Part shown: one piece after another, positions 6,412 through 11,621 of the stretch
Layout: each line of letters starts with the position of its first letter
How positions within the stretch are numbered: position 1 is the stretch's first letter
NCBI GenBank assembly: GCA_039190895.1
Contig: JBCCXY010000122.1
Span: 1 to 11,621 of the forward strand
Length of the DNA: 11,621 nucleotides
DNA from: Ovoidimarina sp039190895
GTDB lineage: Bacteria; Pseudomonadota; Alphaproteobacteria; Rhodobacterales; Rhodobacteraceae
Direction of reading: 5' to 3'
Translations under genes and position numbers: made by a program
The notes under the pieces: generated by a model
What the model saw: the letters and a program-made list of their open reading frames with translations, nothing else
What the model was told of the DNA's origin: nothing
Databases searched by the model: none

Positions 6412-7631
6412 AGTGCCGCCATTGCAAAGCGCCGCTGGAGCTGACGTTCCTCGACCTCGGCCACGCACCGCCCTCCAACGCCTACCTGTCGCCCGAGCAA
6501 CTGCAGGCGCCCGAGGTGACGTACCCCCTACGGATCAAGACCTGCACCAACTGCTGGCTCGTCCAGACCGAGGACTACACCGCCGCCGAAGAGCTGTTCA
6601 GCCCCGAATATGCCTACTTCTCATCGACGTCCAAAGGCTGGCTCGCCCACGCCGAGGCCTATGCCGCGATGATAACCGTGCGGCTCGGGTTGACCGCCGA
6701 CAGTCACGTGATCGAAGTCGCCTCCAACGACGGCTACCTGCTGAAGAACTTCGTCGCGAAGGGCATCCCATGCCTCGGCATTGAATCAACTGACAGCACG
6801 GCAGATGCGTCCGATGCCCTAGGCATCCCGACCTTGCGCGAGTTCTTCGGCGAAGCCCTCGCCCACCGCCTCGCCGAAAAGGGCAAAGCGGCGGACCTCA
6901 TCGTTGGAAACAATGTTTACGCCCACGTCCCGGATATCAACGATTTCACTATGGGGCTTGCCGCCGCCCTGAAGCCCGACGGTGTCATCTCCCTTGAATT
7001 TCCCCACCTTCTCAACCTGATATCCGACTCTCAGTTCGACACAGTCTATCACGAACACTTCTCATACCTCTCCCTCTCCGCCGTCACTCGCATCTTCGCC
7101 GCCGCCGGTCTGCGTGTCTTCGACGTTGAGCATCTGCCCACCCACGTCGGCAGCCTCCGCATCTATGGCTGCCGCGAGGGAGCATCGCATTCGCCGACAC
7201 CGGCGGTCGCCGAGACCTTCGATGCCGAACGCAAGGCGGGCCTCGAAACCGAGACCCCGTATCGCGCCTTCCAACAGTGCGCGGACACCGTGAAAGACGG
7301 GTTGCTGCGTTTCCTTCTGGACGCCAAGGCGCGGGGCAAGTCCGTCGCCGGATACGGTGCTGCGGCCAAAGGCAACACCCTGCTGAATTACGCCGGGGTC
7401 AAACCCGACCTTCTGCCCATGGTCGCCGACGCCGCCCCTGCGAAACAGGGCCAGCTTCTGCCCGGTTCGCACATCCCCATCGTCACGCCGAAGGCGCTGA
7501 TTGAGGCACGCCCCAACTACGTCCTGATCCTCCCGTGGAACATCGCAGCCGAGGTGATGGCTCAACTCAGCCCCCTCCGCGCCCAAGGCACTCAATTCGT
7601 CACCGCCATCCCCGACCTTCGGGTCCAATGA
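6408..7631 (+). CDS. NDP-sugar C-methyltransferase (TylCIII/TcaB9-like)
   Basis: This intact 407-residue SAM-dependent enzyme is predicted to add a methyl branch to a keto-deoxysugar nucleotide for LPS or capsule. Three parts are visible. The first is an N-terminal zinc-binding module with C3-x2-C6 and C46-x2-C49. The second is a Rossmann methyltransferase core with SAM motif VIEVASNDGYLL (101-112) and the substrate/catalytic region YHEHFSYLS (214-222). The third is a C-terminal domain with a glycine-rich loop GYGAAAKGNTLLNY (315-328). This order matches sugar C-methyltransferases such as TylCIII and TcaB9. The start overlaps the rfbC stop by ATGA, a translational-coupling arrangement, but the upstream genes are now broken. 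It is the only intact gene of the CDP-sugar run, so it may be newly orphaned or act on a sugar from elsewhere. Confidence 0.92.
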   Translation: MKCRHCKAPLELTFLDLGHAPPSNAYLSPEQLQAPEVTYPLRIKTCTNCWLVQTEDYTAAEELFSPEYAYFSSTSKGWLAHAEAYAAMITVRLGLTADSHVIEVASNDGYLLKNFVAKGIPCLGIESTDSTADASDALGIPTLREFFGEALAHRLAEKGKAADLIVGNNVYAHVPDINDFTMGLAAALKPDGVISLEFPHLLNLISDSQFDTVYHEHFSYLSLSAVTRIFAAAGLRVFDVEHLPTHVGSLRIYGCREGASHSPTPAVAETFDAERKAGLETETPYRAFQQCADTVKDGLLRFLLDAKARGKSVAGYGAAAKGNTLLNYAGVKPDLLPMVADAAPAKQGQLLPGSHIPIVTPKALIEARPNYVLILPWNIAAEVMAQLSPLRAQGTQFVTAIPDLRVQ

Positions 7632-7760
7632 CCCGGAGCGCAGATGGTTCACTAAGCCCGCCCAACTCGGCAACCTGCCGCCTGCCACGCGATCTCCATG
7701 GCCATCCGAACCATGCCGCGCTAGGTGTTGCCGTGGGGGGCGACGAGCAGGGGTAACCAA

Positions 7761-8756
7761 ATGACCGTCCTCGTAACCGGCGGCGCCGGATACATCGGGA
7801 GCCACATGGCCTGGGCGCTGACCGACCAGCGCGAGCATGTGGTGGTCCTCGACAGTCTCGTCCGTGGCAACCAGTGGCTCGTGCCACCCGACGCAGTGTT
7901 TGTGCAGGGCGACGCAGGCGACACCGACCTCGTGACGCAATTGATCCGTGACTACAACATCACCGACATCATCCACTTCGCGGGCTACATTATCGTGCCG
8001 GAATCCGTCCGCGATCCGATGCTATACTACGCTGGCAACACGGATGTTTCACGCCGTCTGATCGACACCGCTGCACGGGCCGGGGTCGAACGTTTCATCT
8101 TCTCGTCCACCGCCTCCGTCTACGGCATGGCGGGCACCGGGCTCTTGTCAGAGACACTGCCAACCGTGCCCACCAACCCCTACGCGTCGAGCAAGCTGAT
8201 GACCGAGATGATGCTCGCCGACATCTCGCAGGCCACCGGCCTCCGCTATGGCGTCCTGCGCTACTTCAACGTCGCGGGCGCCGATCCCCAGGGGCGCACG
8301 GGCCATTGCGCCCACGAGGCGACACACCTGATCAAGGTCTGCTGCCAGGCCGCCCTCGGCCTGCGCCCAGGCGTAGACATCTTCGGCACCGATTACGCCA
8401 CGCCCGACGGGACCTGCCTGCGCGATTACATCCATGTGTCTGACCTGGTCGAGGCACATCGCCTCCTCCTCCACGACCTGCGCGACGGCGGGGAAAACGG
8501 CGTGATGAACTGCGGTTACGGGCGCGGCCTCTCGGTGCGAGAGGTCATCGCCGCCGTCAAAGACGTCAGTGGAACCGATTTCCTAGTCCGCGAAACCGCC
8601 CGGCGCGCGGGCGACCCCATCAGCCTGATCGCCGACACAAGCCGCCTGACGGCCCGCCTCGGCTGGACGCCCAAGCACGACGACCTGTCCGGCATAGTTC
8701 GCTCTGCCCTCGACTGGGACCGCCACCTCGCATCCAACGCGCAGAAACGCGCCTAG
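7761..8756 (+). CDS. galE: UDP-glucose 4-epimerase
   Basis: GalE interconverts UDP-glucose and UDP-galactose with tightly bound NAD, feeding surface polysaccharide or galactose metabolism. The 331-residue protein starts MTVLVTGGAGYIGSHMAWAL with the GxxGxxG NAD loop. It has SSTASVYG (115-122) for the catalytic Ser/Thr and Y141-x3-K145 in NPYASSKLM. LRYFNVAGADPQGRTGH, GTCLRDYIHVSDLVEAH and NCGYGRGLSVREVI also fit GalE. The usual HFAGxxxVxESV motif is HFAGYIIVPESV, as in many alphaproteobacterial GalEs. ATG 7761 has AGGGG at 7749-7753; the in-frame upstream start at 7725 is rejected. The 129 bases between the methyltransferase and this gene hold no recognisable gene, so galE may have its own promoter or be read through. 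Confidence 0.94.
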   Translation: MTVLVTGGAGYIGSHMAWALTDQREHVVVLDSLVRGNQWLVPPDAVFVQGDAGDTDLVTQLIRDYNITDIIHFAGYIIVPESVRDPMLYYAGNTDVSRRLIDTAARAGVERFIFSSTASVYGMAGTGLLSETLPTVPTNPYASSKLMTEMMLADISQATGLRYGVLRYFNVAGADPQGRTGHCAHEATHLIKVCCQAALGLRPGVDIFGTDYATPDGTCLRDYIHVSDLVEAHRLLLHDLRDGGENGVMNCGYGRGLSVREVIAAVKDVSGTDFLVRETARRAGDPISLIADTSRLTARLGWTPKHDDLSGIVRSALDWDRHLASNAQKRA

Positions 8757-8839
8757 CGAGCGACGCTAGACGCGAAGCGAGTTCGGCGAGCGGGCCCCCA
8801 ACGTGGGGTCACGCTGTGGATGGAATTGTAGCGTTGGCC

Positions 8840-8869
8840 TTGTAACCACACCCCCACCCTTGCTAAATT
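8840..8869 (+). promoter_or_regulatory. Possible sigma-70-type promoter of gcrA
   Basis: TTGTAA (8840-8845) and TAAATT (8864-8869) are separated by 18 bases in a locally AT-richer stretch. Transcription would begin near 8876, giving a leader of about 60 bases before the gcrA ATG at 8935. This also argues against ATG 8872 as the start codon. It is a visual match only. Confidence 0.35.
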
Positions 8870-8934
8870 AGATGGGAGAGAAAAAAGAGGCGGCGCGAAA
8901 GACACGCGTCGCCTTCGTATTGAGAGGCACGGAT

Positions 8935-9489
8935 ATGTCCTGGACGGATGAGCGGGTTGAGCTTCTGAAAAAGATGTGGAGCGAAGGGCAAAGCGCCAGC
9001 CAGATCGCCAAAGAGCTTGGCGGCGTCACGCGCAATGCGGTGATTGGCAAGGTGCATCGCCTCGGCCTGTCAAACCGCACCAACGCGCAACCCGCCAAGC
9101 CTGCAAAGGAAAAGGAAAAGGCCGAGCGCCCGGTAACGGCCAAGGCAACCGCGAAAGTGGCCGAACCCGCCGAAGCCGCGCCCGAACGCCCGGCCCCGCC
9201 GCCCGCCCGCAAGGCGATTATCCCAGCCGGTCAACCCCTGCCGCCCCAGCCCTCAGCCAACGAAATCTCGCCCGAGGCGCTGGCAAGCGTCCGCGAGGTC
9301 GAAAAGAAGTCCAAGAAAATCTCGCTCATGGAACTGACCGAGCGGACCTGTAAATGGCCCGTGGGCGACCCGGCCACCGACGATTTCTGGTTCTGCGGCC
9401 TCCCGGTCCAGGCGGGCAAGCCATATTGCGAAGCGCATGTCGGCGTGGCCTTCCAGCCCATGTCGTCGCGCCGCGACCGCCGCCGGTAG
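8935..9489 (+). CDS. gcrA: GcrA cell-cycle regulator
   Basis: GcrA is an alphaproteobacterial regulator that binds sigma-70/RNA polymerase and acts at promoters carrying CcrM-methylated GANTC sites. The 184-residue protein has the conserved DNA-binding N-terminus, MSWTDERVELLKKMWSEG and then SQIAKELGG and TRNAVIGKVHRLGLSNR, to about residue 49. An Ala/Pro/Lys-rich linker follows (about 50-125). The C-terminal domain has CKWPVGDP, FWFCG and PYCEAH, the part that contacts sigma-70 in Caulobacter. ATG 8935 matches the canonical MSWT start and has GAGAGG at 8922-8927. An in-frame ATG at 8872 would add 21 residues and sits right after a likely -10 element. The gene is monocistronic by appearance and converges on the lytic transglycosylase gene, with a hairpin between them. 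Confidence 0.96.
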   Translation: MSWTDERVELLKKMWSEGQSASQIAKELGGVTRNAVIGKVHRLGLSNRTNAQPAKPAKEKEKAERPVTAKATAKVAEPAEAAPERPAPPPARKAIIPAGQPLPPQPSANEISPEALASVREVEKKSKKISLMELTERTCKWPVGDPATDDFWFCGLPVQAGKPYCEAHVGVAFQPMSSRRDRRR

Positions 9490-9495
9490 CGGTAG

Positions 9496-9514
9496 GGTGG
9501 GCTATCTGCCCACC
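9496..9514. terminator. Hairpin between convergent gcrA and lytic transglycosylase genes
   Basis: GGTGGGC (9496-9502) and GCCCACC (9508-9514) form a perfect 7-bp stem with loop TATCT, 6 bases after the gcrA stop and 15 before the end of the minus-strand gene. It can serve both directions. No T-tract follows on either strand. It closely resembles the hairpin at 2622-2641, including the flanking GGTAG and GCCCC. Confidence 0.6.
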
Positions 9515-9528
9515 GCCCCAGTGAAACA

Positions 9529-10011
9529 TCAAGCTCGACAGTGCCGCGCGATCTCCCGCGTGCGAAGACCAGTTTCGACCAACATGCAGCGATCCCGCGC
9601 TTCGTAGTAATACCCGCGCGCGTACCACTGCGCCGCCGTCGCCTCGTCCCCATAAGACAACAGCCACGCGCCACGCAGGTACTTAACCGCCCATCTCAGA
9701 TTGGTCTCGGCATCCAACAACTCGGACGGAGCGCCGACAAACCCCATATTCTCAGCCGTCGCAGGCAGGATCTGCATGAGCCCGTAATACGGACCATTCC
9801 GCGCCGCAGGGCGATAGTCGCTCTCCCGCTGAATAACCCGATGCACGAGGGTGCGAGGCACCCCGTACAAATCCGCATACTGGTTGATCAACGGCCGCAA
9901 CTCTGCCGTCTCGCCCGGATGCAACGGCAAGTCTCGCGTCGGCGCGGCCTCATCCGACCCACCACCACACCCAGCCAAACAAACTGCCAAAAGCAAAGCG
10001 AAAACTCTCAT
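9529..10011 (-). CDS. Lipoprotein lytic transglycosylase (SLT domain)
   Basis: Lytic transglycosylases cut peptidoglycan between MurNAc and GlcNAc, leaving 1,6-anhydro ends. The 160-residue protein begins MRVFALLLAVCLAGCGGG, a lipoprotein signal with lipobox LAGC (Cys15), so it should be lipid-anchored facing the periplasm. The SLT domain fills the rest: catalytic Glu63 in IQRESDYRP, then GPYYGLMQILPATAENMGF (73-91), NLRWAVKYLRGAW (104-116) and AAQWYARGYY (126-135). It is a small, single-domain enzyme. The start at 10011 (minus) is set by the signal peptide and a GGAG motif 6 bases upstream. Longer in-frame starts up to 10344 would bury the signal peptide and are rejected. It stands alone on the minus strand, divergent from rimO and convergent with gcrA. 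Confidence 0.94.
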   Translation of the reverse strand: MRVFALLLAVCLAGCGGGSDEAAPTRDLPLHPGETAELRPLINQYADLYGVPRTLVHRVIQRESDYRPAARNGPYYGLMQILPATAENMGFVGAPSELLDAETNLRWAVKYLRGAWLLSYGDEATAAQWYARGYYYEARDRCMLVETGLRTREIARHCRA

Positions 10012-10067
10012 CCTAAACTCCACTCGGCCCTGGCCTTCATCTTGGCCAAAGTACTCTCGGGGGAGTT

Positions 10068-10090
10068 TGAGGGGGCAGACAGCCCCCTCA
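10068..10090. repeat. G/C-run hairpin between the divergent genes
   Basis: TGAGGGGGC (10068-10076) and GCCCCCTCA (10082-10090) form a perfect 9-bp stem with loop AGACA. It lies between the starts of the lytic transglycosylase and rimO, an odd place for a terminator. The end of the window has a similar GGGGGG/CCCCCC hairpin, so it may be a dispersed intergenic element. Function is unknown. Confidence 0.5.
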
Positions 10091-10130
10091 TTCCCCAAAC
10101 AAAGACGTGCGCCGCAGGCGCTCATCCGGA

Positions 10131-10159
10131 TTGGCAACCCTTTGGCAGCGCTGTATCCC
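10131..10159 (+). promoter_or_regulatory. Possible rimO promoter giving a near-leaderless transcript
   Basis: TTGGCA (10131-10136) and TATCCC (10154-10159) are separated by 17 bases. Transcription would start about 7 bases on, at or next to the rimO ATG (10167). The bases before the ATG (CCCTCGCGCG) have no Shine-Dalgarno, consistent with a leaderless mRNA. The -10 match is modest. Confidence 0.35.
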
Positions 10160-10166
10160 TCGCGCG

Positions 10167-11576
10167 ATGAACAATCCACCCGACCTTCGCCCGGACCGCG
10201 CCACCGCGCGCTTTGATGCTCAACCCAGCGTTCGTCCCGATAAGCAGCCGATGATCGGCATGGTGTCGCTCGGGTGCCCAAAAGCACTCGTGGATAGCGA
10301 ACGCATCCTGACGCGGCTCCGGGCCGAGGGCTATGGGATCTCACCCGACTACCAGGGCGCCGACGCGGTGATCGTCAACACCTGCGGGTTCCTCGACAGC
10401 GCGAAAGCCGAGAGCCTGGAGGCCATCGGCGAGGCGCTGCACGAAAACGGGCGGGTGATCGTCACCGGCTGCCTCGGGGCGGAACCGGAGTACATCACCG
10501 GTGCCCACCCCAAGGTGCTCGCCGTGACCGGACCGCAGCAATACGAGGCCGTGCTCGACGCGGTGCATGACACGGTGCCGCCGGACCCGGACCCGTTCGT
10601 GGACTTGTTGCCAGCAAGCGGGGTGCGGCTCACGCCGCGGCACTATGCGTATCTAAAGATCTCCGAGGGCTGCAATCACAAGTGCAAGTTCTGCATCATC
10701 CCCGACATGCGCGGGCGCCTTGTCTCGCGACCGCATGCCGCCGTGATGCGCGAGGCGGAGCGGTTAGTGACCGCCGGAGTGCGGGAACTGCTGGTGATCA
10801 GCCAGGATACCTCGGCCTACGGCACCGAACGCGGTGCCCCTCATCGCGTCGAACAGGCAGCTTTAGAAGAGCAGCCGATCACAACGCTCGCGCGGGATCT
10901 GGGGTCGCTGGGGGCGTGGGTACGGCTTCATTACGTGTACCCCTACCCTCACGTGCGTGAGGTTGTCCCGTTGATGGCCGAGGGGTTGGTGCTGCCGTAT
11001 CTCGACGTCCCGTTCCAGCACGCCCACCCCGATACGCTGCGGCGGATGGCGCGGCCGGCGCATGCGGAGAAGACGTTGGATCGGATCGCCGAGTGGCGGG
11101 GGATTTGTCCGGAGATTGCGATCCGCTCCACCTTCATCGTGGGCTATCCGGGGGAGACGGAGGCGGAGTTTCAGACGTTGCTTGACTGGCTGGAAGAGGC
11201 GCAGCTCGACCGGGTGGGGTGCTTTCAGTACGAGAATGTCGAGGGCGCGCGGGCGAATGATCTGCCGGATCACGTGCCCGACGCCGTGAAGGAAGAGCGG
11301 TGGCAGCGGTTCATGGAGACGGCGCAGCGGATCTCGGCGGCGAAGCTGGCGGGGAATGTTGGGACCGAGGTGCGGGCAATCGTGGATGCCGTGGATGAGG
11401 AGGCGGCGACGTGCCGGACCGTGGCGGATGCGCCAGAGATTGATGGGACGCTTTTCCTCGACGAGGGGTTCGAAAATCTCGTGCCGGGAGACATCGTTAC
11501 GGCGCGGGTGGAAGAGGCGGATGAGTATGATCTTTGGGGGTCCCCATGGGGACCGATCGTAACGCGCTGTAACTAA
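10167..11576 (+). CDS. rimO: Ribosomal protein S12 methylthiotransferase
   Basis: RimO is a radical-SAM enzyme that methylthiolates the conserved aspartate of ribosomal protein S12. The 469-residue protein has the three family parts. The N-terminal MTTase domain carries cluster ligands Cys37 (SLGCPKALVDSE), Cys73 (NTCGFLDSAK) and Cys102 (TGCLGAE). The radical-SAM domain has C169-x3-C173-x2-C176 (GCNHKCKFC), followed by FIVGYPGETEAEF. A C-terminal TRAM domain covers about residue 400 to 460. The CPKALVDSE and CGFLDSAK motifs separate RimO from MiaB. ATG 10167 gives a family-like start (MNNPPDLRPDRA); the in-frame start at 10107 is rejected. No Shine-Dalgarno is visible. After DLWG, where the family usually ends, there are 11 extra residues (SPWGPIVTRCN), partly encoded by a 16-base palindrome. 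Confidence 0.97.
   Translation: MNNPPDLRPDRATARFDAQPSVRPDKQPMIGMVSLGCPKALVDSERILTRLRAEGYGISPDYQGADAVIVNTCGFLDSAKAESLEAIGEALHENGRVIVTGCLGAEPEYITGAHPKVLAVTGPQQYEAVLDAVHDTVPPDPDPFVDLLPASGVRLTPRHYAYLKISEGCNHKCKFCIIPDMRGRLVSRPHAAVMREAERLVTAGVRELLVISQDTSAYGTERGAPHRVEQAALEEQPITTLARDLGSLGAWVRLHYVYPYPHVREVVPLMAEGLVLPYLDVPFQHAHPDTLRRMARPAHAEKTLDRIAEWRGICPEIAIRSTFIVGYPGETEAEFQTLLDWLEEAQLDRVGCFQYENVEGARANDLPDHVPDAVKEERWQRFMETAQRISAAKLAGNVGTEVRAIVDAVDEEAATCRTVADAPEIDGTLFLDEGFENLVPGDIVTARVEEADEYDLWGSPWGPIVTRCN
11539..11554. repeat. 16-bp perfect palindrome in the rimO 3' end
   Basis: GGTCCCCATGGGGACC is its own reverse complement. It lies in the codons for the extra C-terminal residues SPWGP, and a T-run follows at about 11580-11586. 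It could fold as a 6-bp stem with loop CATG. The distance to the T-run is too large for a classic terminator. Confidence 0.5.
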
Positions 11577-11605
11577 ATCTTTTTTTGGATTGAGAGTGCG
11601 GGACC

Positions 11606-11621
11606 GGGGGGCCAGCCCCCC
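11606..11621 (+). terminator. G/C-run hairpin downstream of rimO (cut by window end)
   Basis: GGGGGG (11606-11611) and CCCCCC (11616-11621) can pair around CCAG, 30 bases after the rimO stop. The window ends inside or at the edge of the structure, so its full length and any T-tract are not visible. It may be the rimO terminator or another copy of the element at 10068-10090. Confidence 0.4.

Noticed and set aside
7632..7760. Possible gene remnant between the methyltransferase and galE
   Set aside because: Short peptides in several frames resemble nothing I can name. The 129 bases are best left as intergenic with a galE ribosome binding site at 7749-7753.
7062..7976. Long minus-strand open frame opposite the methyltransferase and galE
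   Set aside because: It spans two well-supported plus-strand genes and their intergenic gap, with no domain motif.
8796..8808. Terminator after galE (CCCCA-ACG-TGGGG)
   Set aside because: Only a 5-bp stem with a 3-base loop and no T-run; too weak to call.
9529..10344. Longer lytic transglycosylase starting near 10344
   Set aside because: It would place the lipoprotein signal in the middle of the protein and cross into rimO; the start at 10011 has both a signal peptide and a GGAG motif.

Overview
The window reads as a stretch of chromosome from a GC-rich alphaproteobacterium of the Rhodobacterales (Roseobacter/Rhodobacter) type. The evidence is a GcrA cell-cycle regulator starting MSWTDERVELLKKMW, a RimO whose sequence closely resembles roseobacter RimO as I remember it, an acetyl-CoA-type MetA, class I PPK2, and strong GC3 bias. 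I see no CRISPR array, tRNA, rRNA, phage module or transposase gene.

Layout. (1) 1-658: a thiolase that has lost its 5' part. It is joined to about 60 bases of foreign sequence that holds a LacI-family-type operator palindrome. (2) 659-2622: metA (homoserine O-acetyltransferase), preceded by two hairpins arranged like an on/off translational switch, then an overlapping gene for a membrane-anchored alpha/beta hydrolase. (3) 2686-4219: a perfect 25-base inverted repeat, then ppk2 and a tetR-type regulator that overlap by 8 bases. (4) 4316-7631: a CDP-deoxysugar (surface polysaccharide) cluster in advanced decay. rfbF has lost about 28 codons and carries an in-frame stop. The first half of rfbG is inverted in place, apparently at a 6-bp inverted repeat, and also carries a nonsense codon, a lost glycine, a small deletion and frameshifts. 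The rest of rfbG is frameshifted and fused to an rfbC-like epimerase that has lost its start codon. The last gene, a sugar C-methyltransferase, is intact. (5) 7761-8756: intact galE. (6) 8935-10011: gcrA, converging on a small lipoprotein lytic transglycosylase. (7) 10167-11576: rimO, the ribosomal protein S12 methylthiotransferase.

How it fits together. RfbF and RfbG would make CDP-4-keto-6-deoxyglucose from glucose 1-phosphate. The epimerase and C-methyltransferase would then turn it into a branched deoxysugar for LPS or a capsule. With the first two steps broken, that branch should be dead, while GalE can still supply UDP-galactose. The other genes are housekeeping or general: methionine synthesis, polyphosphate/nucleotide phosphorylation, cell cycle, wall turnover and ribosome modification.

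The most interesting signals are not a new gene system. They are the reconstructable inversion inside rfbG, the four-segment GTCGG/CCGAC leader that buries the metA ribosome binding site and start codon, and the perfect palindrome in front of ppk2-tetR. All family assignments come from reading motifs by eye; no database search was possible.
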